Origin: CAYLNH01 sp964384625
Lineage (GTDB): Bacteria > Verrucomicrobiota > Lentisphaeria > JABSQK01
NCBI GenBank assembly: GCA_964384625.1
Contig: CAYLNH010000044.1
Span: 1-34,474 of the forward strand
Length of the DNA: 34,474 nt
Reading direction: 5' to 3'
A program made the position numbers and the translations under genes. Below, piece by piece: positions 1 through 8,488 of the stretch. The notes beneath the pieces are model-generated. The model was given only the letters and a program-made list of their open reading frames with translations. It was not told the DNA's origin and searched no databases. Position 1 is the first letter of the stretch. Every line of letters begins with the position of its first letter.

Positions 1-69
1 GAGGCTTCGGCGCTCAAGAGGGTGCGGGATCTCTAGGCGGACCGCGAAGGGCAGTGAACGAGGGCTTAC
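1..69 (-). repeat. Dispersed intergenic repeat, inverted copy
   Basis: The reverse complement of this stretch aligns without gaps to 5745-5813. By hand count 54 of 69 positions match, and 31 of the 33 bases nearest the window edge match (core GCGCTCAAGAGG on the plus strand). A related copy lies at 33842. The repeat is noncoding. It begins at the window edge, so its full length is unknown. Confidence 0.75.
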
Positions 70-186
70 CCGCACGCGAGAACTCCACTGGACAACATTC
101 CTGATCAACGGTACAGTCCACGCTTGCGCCGGGGGCGCCGGCGCCGATCACGTGATTGAGATTTACCCCTGGGAGAACCAGTTTCG

Positions 187-2955
187 ATGAAATCCGATGC
201 TTCGCATATCCGTCAGATCAAGGTCGTGTCCAATACCCACTGGGACCGCGAATTCAGGAGGTCCTTCGAGAAGACCCGACGCCGGCTGTTGGATATGCTC
301 GACATTACCCTCGACATCCTCGCCAACGACCCGGACTACCATTCGTTCACCATGGACGGTCACAGCATCATGGTCGACGACTATCTTGAGATGCGGCCGG
401 AGAAGCGCGAAGTCGTCGAACAGCTTGTTCGCGACGGTCGACTGATCATCGGACCGTACTACACGTTGGCGGAGGAGTTCAGCATCGCGCAGGAAGCCCT
501 CGTCCGCAATTTGATGTTCGGCCGCAAGACCGTAGAGAAATACGGCGGCACAACCGGGACGGTCGCCTATACGCCGTCGTCCTGGGGGCAAACCGGGCAG
601 TTGCCGCAGATCTTCGCTGACTTCGGGCTGACGCGGATGATGTTCTATCGGGGCATCTCCCATCACGAGGCTGACGCCGAGTGGATCTGGGAAGCGCCGG
701 ACGGCACGCAGATGCTGGCCAGCCGTTTCGCCCTGTACGCCCGCTACAACTGGTACTACCAGGTGCACCGCCCCATCTCCACCGGCCGGGTTTTCGAGAA
801 GGACTATGTCTGGGGCGAGTTCGACGAAGCCCCGATGCGCCCGGCCGACGGCCTGTCCGGCGAGGACCTGACGTTCGATCTGCAGGATCCGGCCAACCTG
901 TACAACAAGGACCGGCTGCAGGAAGCCGTCGAAGCCATGCTGCAGGCGGAAGGCCCGCACTTCACTACCGAGGTCTTCCTCGCCATGCACGGCCACGACA
1001 TCTCCGTGGCGCACCCGAACGAGTCCCAGGTGATCAAAGACGCCAAGGACCTCCTGCCGGATCACGAGATCGAACACTGCAGCCTGGAGCAATTCTGGGA
1101 TGAAGCCGAGAAACACCTCGACCGCGATGCTCTGCCGGTGCTCCAGGGGGAACGGCGCAGCTATCTCAAAGAAGGGATGTGGACCTTCCTCTTCCCCGGT
1201 ACCATCAGCAGCCGGACGTATCTCAAACAGCAGGACTTCGAAGCGACCAACCGCCTGGTCTGTTACGCCGAACCCATGGCGACGCTCGCCGCCGCCTGCG
1301 GCGCCGACATCCCCGGCGCCTATCTGGAACGCGGCTGGCGCTATCTGCTCAGTAACCATACGCACGACGCCAACGGCGGCTGTGCCCCGGACGCCGTCTG
1401 CAGAGATATGGAATACCGCTACCGCAAGGTGGTGGATATCGGCGACATCGTCACCGAAGACGCCATGGCGCATATCGCGAAAAACCTGACGCCCGGCAAC
1501 CAGTCGGCGGACGCCATGCAGTTGATCGTCTACAACCCGTTGCCGGTCGAGCGCGATGCCATCGTACAGGTGGACCTGGAGATCCCCCGGGTCCACGAAG
1601 CCCAGGCAGCCCGCCTCGAATGCGCTGACGATCCGCACGTCTTGCGGCAGCCGATCTCCAATGAGAAGTCCAGCTCGTTCGTCGACAGCATCTGGGAAGT
1701 GCCGCGCATTCTCGAGTCGAACCGGGTCAAGTTCTACGCCAGACTCAATCGTCTGCCCGGCCTCGGCTACCGTACCTACAAGATCATCCCGGAGAGCGCC
1801 GAAGTGTGGGACAACGCCACGCTCATCACCGGCCCGAACTCAATGGAGAACGAACACATCGCCGTCGCGGTGAACGGCAACGGCACGGTAGACATCACCT
1901 GCAAACGCACCGGCAAGATCTACCGTAATCAGAACTATCTGCGCGATCAGGGCGAAACCGGCAACGCCTGGAAACACGTACCGCCCACGTTTGACGAGGT
2001 GTTCAGCAGTCTCGGCAGCCAGGCCGTAATCCGTGTCGTCGAAAACGGCCGGCTGGTTTCCGCCATTGTCGCCGAGTACGAGTTCCCCGTGCCGGTTGAC
2101 TATGCCGACGGCACCGGCCGCAACGCCGCCACGATCTCGCTGCCGATTCGCGTGGAATACCGTCTCAAAGCCGGCTGTGTCGCGTTGAACGTCAAATTGA
2201 CGGTGGACAACCGCGCCAAAGATCACTGGCTGCGCGCCTGTTTCCCGACCGACATCGATACCGACGTGTCCATTGCCGACAGCCACTATGACGTCGTCAC
2301 CCGCCCGATTGCACTGCCCGACAGCACGGGCTGGGTCGAGCGCGCCTTCGGCACACACCCCTTGCGCACGTTCGTCGATGTCAGTGACAACAGCAACGGT
2401 CTGGCGCTGCTGCCGCAGGGGATCTTTGAATACGAAGTGTTTGACGACCCCGCGCGGACGCTGGCGTTGACCTTGATTCGCGCCTGCCGCATCAAGCTGG
2501 CGGTCAGCGAAGAGAAACAGACGGAACTGCCGGACGCCGGCATCCAGTGTCCCGGCGAACAATCATTTGAATACGCTGTCGTGGCCCATCCTGGAGACTG
2601 GCGTGAAGCCGAACTGCAGACGGAAGCAACCCAGTATTGCGCCCCCGTGCGCGCCGCGCAAACAGGCCGCGGCAAAGGAAAGCTGCCATTGGCAAAAAGC
2701 GTGCTGACCCTCGACAACCGCGTGGTTCAGATTGCCGCGGTGAAACCGGCGGAGAACGGCGAGGGCACAATTGTGCGGCTGTTCAACCCGACCGGTCGGG
2801 AGCAGTCGTTCCAGCTGACGTTCGGCGAGAAACTCTCCTCTGTCCAACGGTGCAGCATGGCCGAAGAAGACCTGGAAGAAACGGGATTTGACGACCGCGT
2901 GATCACCGGCGACATTGCGCCCAAGGCAATACGGTGCTATCGAGTGCGTCTCTGA
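187..2955 (+). CDS. GH38 alpha-mannosidase-like protein, catalytic Asp replaced by Ser
   Basis: A 922-residue protein with the layout of glycoside hydrolase family 38: N-terminal metal-binding barrel, middle helical region, and long C-terminal beta-sandwich. The opening motif NTHWDREF (about residues 16-23) supplies the usual His and Asp zinc ligands. NHTHDANGGC (about 400) supplies the last zinc His. The segment TPSSWGQTGQLPQI (129-142) aligns with the family motif PDSFG..GQLP, where Asp is both nucleophile and zinc ligand; here that position is Ser131 (codon tcg, 577-579). Family members hydrolyse alpha-mannosides with retention, but activity of this variant is uncertain. No signal peptide is visible, so it is probably cytoplasmic. 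The start follows GGGAGA at 171-176. The HAD gene lies 80 bp downstream on the same strand. Family call is firm; substrate is unknown. Confidence 0.88.
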   Translation: MKSDASHIRQIKVVSNTHWDREFRRSFEKTRRRLLDMLDITLDILANDPDYHSFTMDGHSIMVDDYLEMRPEKREVVEQLVRDGRLIIGPYYTLAEEFSIAQEALVRNLMFGRKTVEKYGGTTGTVAYTPSSWGQTGQLPQIFADFGLTRMMFYRGISHHEADAEWIWEAPDGTQMLASRFALYARYNWYYQVHRPISTGRVFEKDYVWGEFDEAPMRPADGLSGEDLTFDLQDPANLYNKDRLQEAVEAMLQAEGPHFTTEVFLAMHGHDISVAHPNESQVIKDAKDLLPDHEIEHCSLEQFWDEAEKHLDRDALPVLQGERRSYLKEGMWTFLFPGTISSRTYLKQQDFEATNRLVCYAEPMATLAAACGADIPGAYLERGWRYLLSNHTHDANGGCAPDAVCRDMEYRYRKVVDIGDIVTEDAMAHIAKNLTPGNQSADAMQLIVYNPLPVERDAIVQVDLEIPRVHEAQAARLECADDPHVLRQPISNEKSSSFVDSIWEVPRILESNRVKFYARLNRLPGLGYRTYKIIPESAEVWDNATLITGPNSMENEHIAVAVNGNGTVDITCKRTGKIYRNQNYLRDQGETGNAWKHVPPTFDEVFSSLGSQAVIRVVENGRLVSAIVAEYEFPVPVDYADGTGRNAATISLPIRVEYRLKAGCVALNVKLTVDNRAKDHWLRACFPTDIDTDVSIADSHYDVVTRPIALPDSTGWVERAFGTHPLRTFVDVSDNSNGLALLPQGIFEYEVFDDPARTLALTLIRACRIKLAVSEEKQTELPDAGIQCPGEQSFEYAVVAHPGDWREAELQTEATQYCAPVRAAQTGRGKGKLPLAKSVLTLDNRVVQIAAVKPAENGEGTIVRLFNPTGREQSFQLTFGEKLSSVQRCSMAEEDLEETGFDDRVITGDIAPKAIRCYRVRL

Positions 2956-3035
2956 GATGCCGGAAGCTCCCCTTCGAAGGCGCGAGGAAGCGGCAGGATA
3001 ACGTTTACGATTAAGTTCAGAACTAGGTTTAGAGA

Positions 3036-4025
3036 ATGATCTACATACCCGGAATTGGTGAGATCAAGACCGGCGAAGGCGCAGACTTCGCAGAACTGGA
3101 AACCGCCGGCGACGGCATGTTCGCCGTCGGCCGTGACGGCGTCAAACACATTGTGACGCCGAAGGACCGCAAAGCGGAATTCATTGCGTACGACGAGAAG
3201 ACGCTGGTCTTCGTCAAATCCGCGATGGGCTATCCGGCGATCTACCCGTTGCCGGAAGCAACATTTGAAGAGCCCGCAGAAGCCGTGCTGATGGACCTCG
3301 ACGGAACCAGCGTGCGCAGCGAAACGTTTTGGATGTGGGTGATCGAGCAAACCACCGCCCGCCTGCTGGATGACAAAACCTTTACGCTCGAAGCCGACGA
3401 CGAACCGCATGTCTCCGGCCATTCGGTGAGTGAACATCTGCAGTACTGCATCGAGAAATACTGCCCGGACAAAACGGTTGAGGAAGCACGCACGCACTAC
3501 TTCGACATCACGCACCATGAGATGAAGGAGATCCTTGAAGGCCGCGGCCGAGCCGACGCATTCACTCCCTCCCCCGGTCTCAAGGAGTTCCTGCTGAAAC
3601 TCAAAGAGCGCGACATCAAGATCGGCCTGGTCACATCCGGTCTGTATGAGAAGGCGTGGCCGGAAATCATCTCGGCGTTTCGCACCCTGGACATGGGCGA
3701 TCCGAAGGACTTCTACGATGCGATCATCAGCGCCGGTTTCGCCATTCGCAAGGGCGAGGCCGGAACGCTCGGCGAGTTGTCGCCGAAGCCGCATCCGTGG
3801 CTTTACGCCGAGACGGCGCGCGTCGGACTTGGCATCGATCCGAGTCGTCGCCGGCGTGTCGTCGGCATGGAAGACTCCGGCGCCGGCGTGGTCTCGATTC
3901 GGCTGGCGGGATTTGCCGCCATCGGCGTCGCCGACGGCAACATCAACGGCAGCGGTGTCCGCCCCCTGCTCCACAGCTACTGCGACGGCCTGCCGGAGTG
4001 TTTGCCGATCATCCTGGGCGAGTAG
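3036..4025 (+). CDS. HAD-superfamily phosphatase, beta-phosphoglucomutase-like
   Basis: A 329-residue protein whose residues about 83-329 carry the haloacid dehalogenase motifs. Motif I is MDLDGT with Asp87 and Asp89. A Thr/Ser motif II appears in LVTSG, a Lys motif III in SPKPHPW, and the acidic motif IV in GMEDSGAG. The helical cap between motifs I and II fits subfamily I, as in beta-phosphoglucomutases and phosphoglycolate phosphatases. An N-terminal stretch of about 80 residues before motif I is unusual for these enzymes and I do not recognise it. No clear Shine-Dalgarno site precedes the ATG. It follows the GH38-like gene by 80 bp on the same strand, so co-transcription and a sugar-phosphate substrate are plausible inferences. 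Confidence 0.82.
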   Translation: MIYIPGIGEIKTGEGADFAELETAGDGMFAVGRDGVKHIVTPKDRKAEFIAYDEKTLVFVKSAMGYPAIYPLPEATFEEPAEAVLMDLDGTSVRSETFWMWVIEQTTARLLDDKTFTLEADDEPHVSGHSVSEHLQYCIEKYCPDKTVEEARTHYFDITHHEMKEILEGRGRADAFTPSPGLKEFLLKLKERDIKIGLVTSGLYEKAWPEIISAFRTLDMGDPKDFYDAIISAGFAIRKGEAGTLGELSPKPHPWLYAETARVGLGIDPSRRRRVVGMEDSGAGVVSIRLAGFAAIGVADGNINGSGVRPLLHSYCDGLPECLPIILGE

Positions 4026-4032
4026 GCTTCCT

Positions 4033-4275
4033 GGGACCGCCGAGTGGTACTCGGCCGAACTCTGAGCGGAGCGCTTTCCCCGCGAAGCGGAACCACATTC
4101 CGAACTGTATCACAAGCATCCCTGCTTGTGCCCCTGGCGTAGTGCAACGTCTTTTTTCGCGAAACGGGATCCTCCCGGGAAGCCGCGGGACAGATTCCCG
4201 CGCTACGATTCCGGATTGCGCCTTCGGCTTGAAGCGCTGCGCTTAGCGTTTGGCCGAGTGCCGCTCGGCGGTCCC
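4033..4275. repeat. Imperfect inverted-repeat element between convergent genes
   Basis: The outer arms GGGACCGCCGAGTGGTACTC... (4033-4056) and the stretch 4252-4275 are inverted copies with 22 of 24 positions matching. Similarity continues inward more weakly to about 4073 and 4236. Inside lie further hairpins: CACAAGCA-TCCC-TGCTTGTG at 4111-4130 and GCGGGA-cagat-TCCCGC near 4185-4201. The whole gap between the HAD gene and thrC consists of this element. Because those genes converge here, it could act as a two-way transcription terminator, but its size and nested structure look more like a MITE-type repeat. Confidence 0.7.
4111..4130. terminator. Hairpin, possible bidirectional terminator
   Basis: A perfect 8-bp stem with a 4-base loop sits between convergent genes. 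No strong T tract follows directly; a TTTTTT run lies about 20 bases downstream at 4152-4157. It shares the loop-type sequence ATNCNT with the hairpins at 6059 and 25122. Confidence 0.4.
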
Positions 4276-4294
4276 GGAGCGCTACGATCGGAAC

Positions 4295-5668
4295 CTATCC
4301 CAGCTTCGCTTCGATAAAGCTCTGGATCGCGTCGCGCGTCGCGGGGAGAACCGCACAACGTGCTTCTTTGCCGGCGAGCGCGTCCAACGTCGGATGGTGG
4401 ATCTCCTTCCCGATCGCCTGTTTCACAGCGGCCGGGAACTTCGCCGGATGCGCCGTCGCCAGACAGACGATCGGCAGATCAACATCGATGCTGTGGGCGA
4501 CCGCGACGCCGACCGCGGTGTGCGGATCGAGGACGTAGTCATCGGTTTCGAACACCTGCTTGATGGTGGCCAGGGTATCGGCGGTGTCGCCGCGGCCGGT
4601 CATGAAACCGGGATCGATCTCGCCGTCCGGTGTCATGCTGCCGGACTCACGAAACTGCTGCATCAACGCGGCAAGGCGGGCGCCGTTCTCGCCGACTTGA
4701 TAGTAGAGATAGCGCTCGAAATTGCTGGCCACCTGGATATCCATTGACGGACTCAGCGTGGGGTGCACATCGCCGCGTTCGTAAACACCGGTCTTGAAGT
4801 AGCGCGAGAGGATATCGTTCTCGTTGGTCGCCAGCACCAGATTGCGAATCGGCGCGCCCATGCGTCGCGCCAGGTAGCCGGCGAAGATATTGCCGAAGTT
4901 CCCGGTCGGCACACAGAACACGACCTCGTCCGTACCGACCTCTTCGCGCACACGGAACGCGCCGTAGAAGTAGTAGACGATCTGCGCCAATACCCGGGCC
5001 CAGTTCACGGAATTCACCGCGCCGAGAGCAAACTTCTCTTTGAAGGGCACGTCGGCAAAGAGCTCTTTGATGATCGTCTGGCCATCATCAAACGTGCCCT
5101 TGACCGCGATATTGAAGACGTTGTCATCCAAGACCGTGGTCATCTGCCGTTCCTGCAGGGCGCTGACCTTCTTGTGCGGATGCAGAACGACGATATTGAT
5201 GTTGTCCTTGCCGCGCACGCCGTGGATCGAGGCGCTGCCGGTATCGCCGCTGGTGGCGCACAGGACGTTCAGGTGCTTGCCGCTGCGGGCCAGCAGATAC
5301 TCGAACAGGTTGCCCAGAAGCTGCAGCGCCAGATCCTTGAACGCCAATGTCGGCCCATGGAACATTTCCTGCACATAGACCTTGTCGGTCTTGACGATCG
5401 GCGTGATCTTCGGGTCGGCGAAGGCGCGGTAACTGCGTTCGACAAGCTCTTCCAGATCGGCGCGCGAAATGTCATCTTCCGCGACAAACAACGAGATGAC
5501 TTCGACAGCCAGATCCTGGTAGCGCAGCGACTGCCAGTCGTTTCGCTTGTTGCTGACGTCCGGGATCCGTTCCGGCAGCAGCAGGCCGCCGTCGGTGGCC
5601 AGGCCCATCATCACGGCTTCAGAAAACGGGATCGGCTCGATGCCGCCCCGGGTCGAGATGTATTTCAT
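4295..5668 (-). CDS. thrC: Threonine synthase
   Basis: A 457-residue PLP enzyme converting O-phospho-L-homoserine to L-threonine and phosphate, the last step of threonine synthesis, in the cytoplasm. The protein opens with YISTRGG, typical of the family. It has the PLP-lysine motif HGPTLAFKD with Lys111, followed by the phosphate-binding CATSGDTGSAS segment and VPTGNFGN. Length matches the longer bacterial/fungal-type enzyme. The start is well supported by AGGAA five bases upstream of the ATG on the minus strand. It is a lone housekeeping gene in an otherwise accessory region, with a palindromic element on each side (4033-4275 and 5745-6020). No other amino-acid synthesis genes are nearby. 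Confidence 0.96.
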   Translation of the reverse strand: MKYISTRGGIEPIPFSEAVMMGLATDGGLLLPERIPDVSNKRNDWQSLRYQDLAVEVISLFVAEDDISRADLEELVERSYRAFADPKITPIVKTDKVYVQEMFHGPTLAFKDLALQLLGNLFEYLLARSGKHLNVLCATSGDTGSASIHGVRGKDNINIVVLHPHKKVSALQERQMTTVLDDNVFNIAVKGTFDDGQTIIKELFADVPFKEKFALGAVNSVNWARVLAQIVYYFYGAFRVREEVGTDEVVFCVPTGNFGNIFAGYLARRMGAPIRNLVLATNENDILSRYFKTGVYERGDVHPTLSPSMDIQVASNFERYLYYQVGENGARLAALMQQFRESGSMTPDGEIDPGFMTGRGDTADTLATIKQVFETDDYVLDPHTAVGVAVAHSIDVDLPIVCLATAHPAKFPAAVKQAIGKEIHHPTLDALAGKEARCAVLPATRDAIQSFIEAKLG

Positions 5669-5744
5669 GGTCGTTCCTCAGTGCGTTGCGAACGGCAACA
5701 GTAGTGCAGAAACCGGGAATTGGAAGGGGTGTCAGGCTGCGAAT

Positions 5745-6020
5745 GTAAGCCCTCGTCTGCTGCCCTCTGCATTCGAAGTGAAGATCCCGCGCCCTCTTGA
5801 GCGCCGAAGCCTTGGCGAAGGAGTTTGCGGTGCGGAGTCTCAGGATCGGTCACCTACACCATCCAGCCGCCTCCAGTTCCCTTTTCCCTGCCGCTCCGGT
5901 TGGCATGCCAACCGGAGCGGCAGGGAGAGGGTGTGTGGGTTGGCACGGGCCATGTAGGTGACAGATCCTCAAATACCGCAGGTCAAGCCTGCGGGATGCG
6001 AAGAAGGGCAGTAGACGAGG
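5745..6020. repeat. Long imperfect palindromic element with a perfect 42-bp core
   Basis: The centre, 5885-5926, is a perfect 42-bp palindrome (half-site ends CCGGTTGGCA|TGCCAACCGG), extended by G-T-tolerant pairing on both sides. The outer arms also pair. GGATCGGTCACCTACAC near 5843 is mirrored by GTAGGTGACAGATCC at 5954-5968. CCTCGTCTGCTGCCC at 5751 is mirrored by GGGCAGTAGACGAGG at 6006-6020. A smaller hairpin, CCGCAGG-TCAAG-CCTGCGG, lies at 5976-5994. There is no credible ORF. It fills most of the 447-bp gap between the C45 gene and thrC, both on the minus strand. Related copies occur at 1-69 and 33842-33985, so it looks like a dispersed element. Confidence 0.8.
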
Positions 6021-6055
6021 ACCCACCAAACACCGGTCCCGTGGCCTGTCGCGAG

Positions 6056-6082
6056 GTGGCACAGGTATCTTGCCTGTGCTAC
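6056..6082. repeat. Intergenic hairpin of the ATNCNT-loop type
   Basis: The stem GCACAGGT / GCCTGTGC at 6059-6066 and 6072-6079, with loop ATCTT, extends to 6056-6082 with one wobble pair. It lies 34 bases downstream of the stop of the minus-strand C45 gene and could end its transcript, although no T tract follows. Loop and layout match the hairpins at 4111 and 25122 while the stems differ. Confidence 0.5.
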
Positions 6083-6115
6083 AAAATACGGATCGGCGCT
6101 CCCGATTCCTGACAA

Positions 6116-7138
6116 CTACACGGAGAGCTCGATGTATTCCGTCTTACACGGATATCCCGGCGCGATCAGATAGCGGCCGTCCTGCGGCAAGGCGATGATC
6201 GAGTACTCCGTATGCGAACCGTCACTGCCGCCGTGCCGGCAAATGCCGGCAGGCGTCTTGTGCAGTTTCAGGAGGTCCTGCAACCGCGCCAGGTCCACCG
6301 GCGTTTCCGGCTTCAGTTCGCCCTCGAGAACCTTTCGGCGAGCCATGGCGTTGACTTTCTGTTTCTCGGTTCGGCGATCAGCCTCGACCAATGCCGACAG
6401 GAAGTAGCAATTGACGCAATAGACATAACGCGGGTCCTGCGGCTGACGAACCTGGACCAGCGGACACGGCGCCTCGATCGAACAGATGTTCCCGCCGCGG
6501 TCCACACACACATGACTGTAGCCCTTACCGCGCACCGGCACGGAAGCCACCAGCCGGACAAACTCCGCCGTGCTTTTCGCCTGCTGTATCGCGTGGTAGG
6601 CCCAGAGCCGAATCGGTACAAAACGATCGCTCTGCTGGAACACCGAACCCACCGAGGAATGGCCCACCGCAACGCCTTCGGCATTCATAAAATCCGTCAC
6701 CGCGACCATCCCGCAGAAGTGGGTCATCACCAGAGGAATTCCAGTGTTCGGTCGGATTACACGCGTGCAGATCGGCCGTTGCCGATCGGGCTCGGCGCCG
6801 TCGTTGTTCTTACCCCAGAGCGGGCCGTCCGGGCCGGCGGCAATGGCAACGTTGGTGCAGCACTGCTCAGCGGTAAGATCATCGGCATACCCCGGGAAAT
6901 TCAAGCCGTAGATCTTCTCGACCGGGACATCGGCGCCGGCCGCCAGGCCCAGCATTTCCTCGTGGACATCCGGCAGGTTCGCCTTCAGCGTCTCGACAAA
7001 GACCGCCACCCGGTCCTGCCATTTCCGATGGCTCGGCGGCGGGTACAGCCGCAGGTGTTCAAGGATCTCTTCGCGCGTTTCTTCGCCGGTCTGGCGGCCG
7101 ATCTCTTTCGGGGAGCCTTTGCACTCAATGATCTTCAT
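6116..7138 (-). CDS. C45-type Ntn-hydrolase / acyltransferase-like protein
   Basis: A 340-residue protein resembling peptidase family C45, the group of isopenicillin-N acyltransferase-like self-processing amidohydrolases. After a helical N-terminus with GRQTGEE comes EQCCTNVAI with Cys93-Cys94. Cys94 aligns with the catalytic cysteine exposed by autocleavage, normally preceded by Gly but here by Cys. LWGKNNDG (about 107-114) matches the conserved Asn-Asp segment that follows, and a GHSSVGS stretch completes the core. Family members cleave or transfer acyl groups on small amides; this substrate is unknown. No signal peptide is seen. It lies 48 bp after the UroD-like gene on the same strand and is probably in its operon. 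No convincing ribosome site precedes the ATG. Confidence 0.75.
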   Translation of the reverse strand: MKIIECKGSPKEIGRQTGEETREEILEHLRLYPPPSHRKWQDRVAVFVETLKANLPDVHEEMLGLAAGADVPVEKIYGLNFPGYADDLTAEQCCTNVAIAAGPDGPLWGKNNDGAEPDRQRPICTRVIRPNTGIPLVMTHFCGMVAVTDFMNAEGVAVGHSSVGSVFQQSDRFVPIRLWAYHAIQQAKSTAEFVRLVASVPVRGKGYSHVCVDRGGNICSIEAPCPLVQVRQPQDPRYVYCVNCYFLSALVEADRRTEKQKVNAMARRKVLEGELKPETPVDLARLQDLLKLHKTPAGICRHGGSDGSHTEYSIIALPQDGRYLIAPGYPCKTEYIELSV

Positions 7139-7186
7139 AGTGAATTGTCAGTAGCAGGTAGTGGATAGGATCGGAGGGCGCCGATG

Positions 7187-8203
7187 CTAGCCGTTATAGC
7201 CTTTCTGCCCTTTGGCGAGATCAATGAAGGCGACCATGTTCTCGGTGGGCACGTCACCTTCGACGGCGTGGGCCGGCGTCAGAATGTAGCCGCCGTTCCT
7301 GCCGAGGTCCAGGAGGCGCCTGGTCTCGTCCTGCACGTCCGCCACCGTGCCGTACGGCAGTGTCTTCTGCGTCGACAGCCCGCCGTGAAACGCCAACCGG
7401 CCATGATAACGCTGCAGGATCTCGTAGACGTCCATGACCTCCGGCTGGAACGGGTTGAAACAGTTCAGCCCGACTTCCACCAGATCGTCAAACAACTCGT
7501 CCACCTTGCCGCAGGAATGGATAAAGACCTTCTTGCCGTGGTCGTGGACGGCGCCGTACATCCGCTTCAATACGGGCTTGATGAACTCCCGCCAGATGCC
7601 GGCGCCCATCTGGAGACCGGTCTGCTGGCCCCAGTCGTCGCCGAAATAGACGGCGTCGAAGTCGTGGTTCAGGGCTTCTTCCACCTGCGAGATGTTGAAG
7701 TCGGCGATGGCGTCGAACAGCGCCCGAACGAAGTCCGGGTTATCATAGAAGTCCATCATCAGTTCGGTCATACCGCGCAGTGTCCAGGCGCGTTCATACA
7801 ACGAGAAACCAATCGAGAAAATGCGGTAGACATCCTGGTTGGCCGCCAGCTTCTCCTCGAAGCCGTCATACCACTTCGGATCCTTCGGATCGGGGAATTC
7901 GTAGCTATCCAGATTCGGCTCCGGCAGCATGCAGTTGCAGACAATACCGATATCCTTGTCAACACTGCGATCCCAAACGACACCAAAGATATCGCGGTAC
8001 TTCTCGTCACCGATGTGGACAAACGGCTGCGGACCGGCATTGCCGAGACCCATGGTGTGGTTCTGCAGGATCGGGCCCAGATCTTCTGTGCCGTAGTGCT
8101 CAACCAACTTCTGGCGGGCCTCATGCGTGAAGCCGAAGCTCCACGGCACATACGGCGGCGGCTCAAATTCAAGGATCGTTTTGACGACTTCGCGTTTGGT
8201 CAT
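7187..8203 (-). CDS. Uroporphyrinogen decarboxylase-family protein, methyltransferase-like
   Basis: A 338-residue protein of the UroD/MtaA/CmuA barrel superfamily. FIHSCGKVDELFDDL contains His229 and Cys231, the zinc-site pattern of cobalamin- or corrinoid-linked methyltransferases. The C-terminal PAHAVEGDVPTENMVAFID is the usual family ending. It lacks the N-terminal arginine-rich motif of true haem-pathway HemE, so a methyl transfer or demethylation role is more likely than haem synthesis. The start has GGGAA about six bases upstream. It leads a probable two-gene minus-strand operon with the C45-like gene. It is divergent from the GntR/LacI-type regulator at 8563, with 359 bp between, so control by that regulator is a reasonable guess. 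Confidence 0.83.
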   Translation of the reverse strand: MTKREVVKTILEFEPPPYVPWSFGFTHEARQKLVEHYGTEDLGPILQNHTMGLGNAGPQPFVHIGDEKYRDIFGVVWDRSVDKDIGIVCNCMLPEPNLDSYEFPDPKDPKWYDGFEEKLAANQDVYRIFSIGFSLYERAWTLRGMTELMMDFYDNPDFVRALFDAIADFNISQVEEALNHDFDAVYFGDDWGQQTGLQMGAGIWREFIKPVLKRMYGAVHDHGKKVFIHSCGKVDELFDDLVEVGLNCFNPFQPEVMDVYEILQRYHGRLAFHGGLSTQKTLPYGTVADVQDETRRLLDLGRNGGYILTPAHAVEGDVPTENMVAFIDLAKGQKGYNG

Positions 8204-8440
8204 GGCTGCTGTTCCCGGGTTCTATTCTTCAGGTGTACGGAACAGTACGAGCAGCGATGCAGGATGCAAACCGCAGGCCGGTCGGCCCACCCGAACAACA
8301 AGGGCGCGACGGTGTACGTCCGCCGTCAACAAGAAGTGGGCGGGCTCCGATTCGACCGTTCCACCGGCCGGATTCCGGATCATCGCTATCTTCCTGGCCT
8401 GCGGCGGCAAATGCTTGTCAGTCGTATGCCCGCTGGATTA

Positions 8441-8459
8441 TGGTACTATTTAAAAGACC
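8441..8459. promoter_or_regulatory. Possible operator, GGT-N13-ACC dyad
   Basis: TGGTACTATTTAAAAGACC lies immediately upstream of the -35 box at 8460. It matches 12 of 19 positions of TGGTATTTTATTTAGAACC at 10704-10722, in front of the next regulator/pilin pair. The A/T-rich centre stands out from its GC-rich surroundings. An UP element is an alternative reading. Confidence 0.3.
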
Positions 8460-8488
8460 TTGACGGCAGCCGGACCAACGGCTAGTAT
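8460..8488 (+). promoter_or_regulatory. Sigma-70-like promoter for the regulator gene
   Basis: TTGACG (8460-8465), a 17-base spacer and TAGTAT (8483-8488). An overlapping TATACT at 8486-8491 is an alternative -10. It is about 75 bp upstream of the chosen ATG at 8563. Confidence 0.6.

Noticed and set aside
163..1638. 491-codon minus-strand open frame opposite the GH38-like gene
   Set aside because: The plus-strand frame has clear GH38 motifs over the same bases. The antisense frame is a GC-rich shadow without recognisable domains.
7187..8203. Calling the UroD-family protein HemE
   Set aside because: The HSC zinc-site motif and the lack of the N-terminal arginine motif point to the methyltransferase-like branch.
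7184..8485. 433-codon plus-strand frame opposite the UroD-like gene
   Set aside because: The minus strand has the HSCG motif and the conserved family ending; the plus frame has none.
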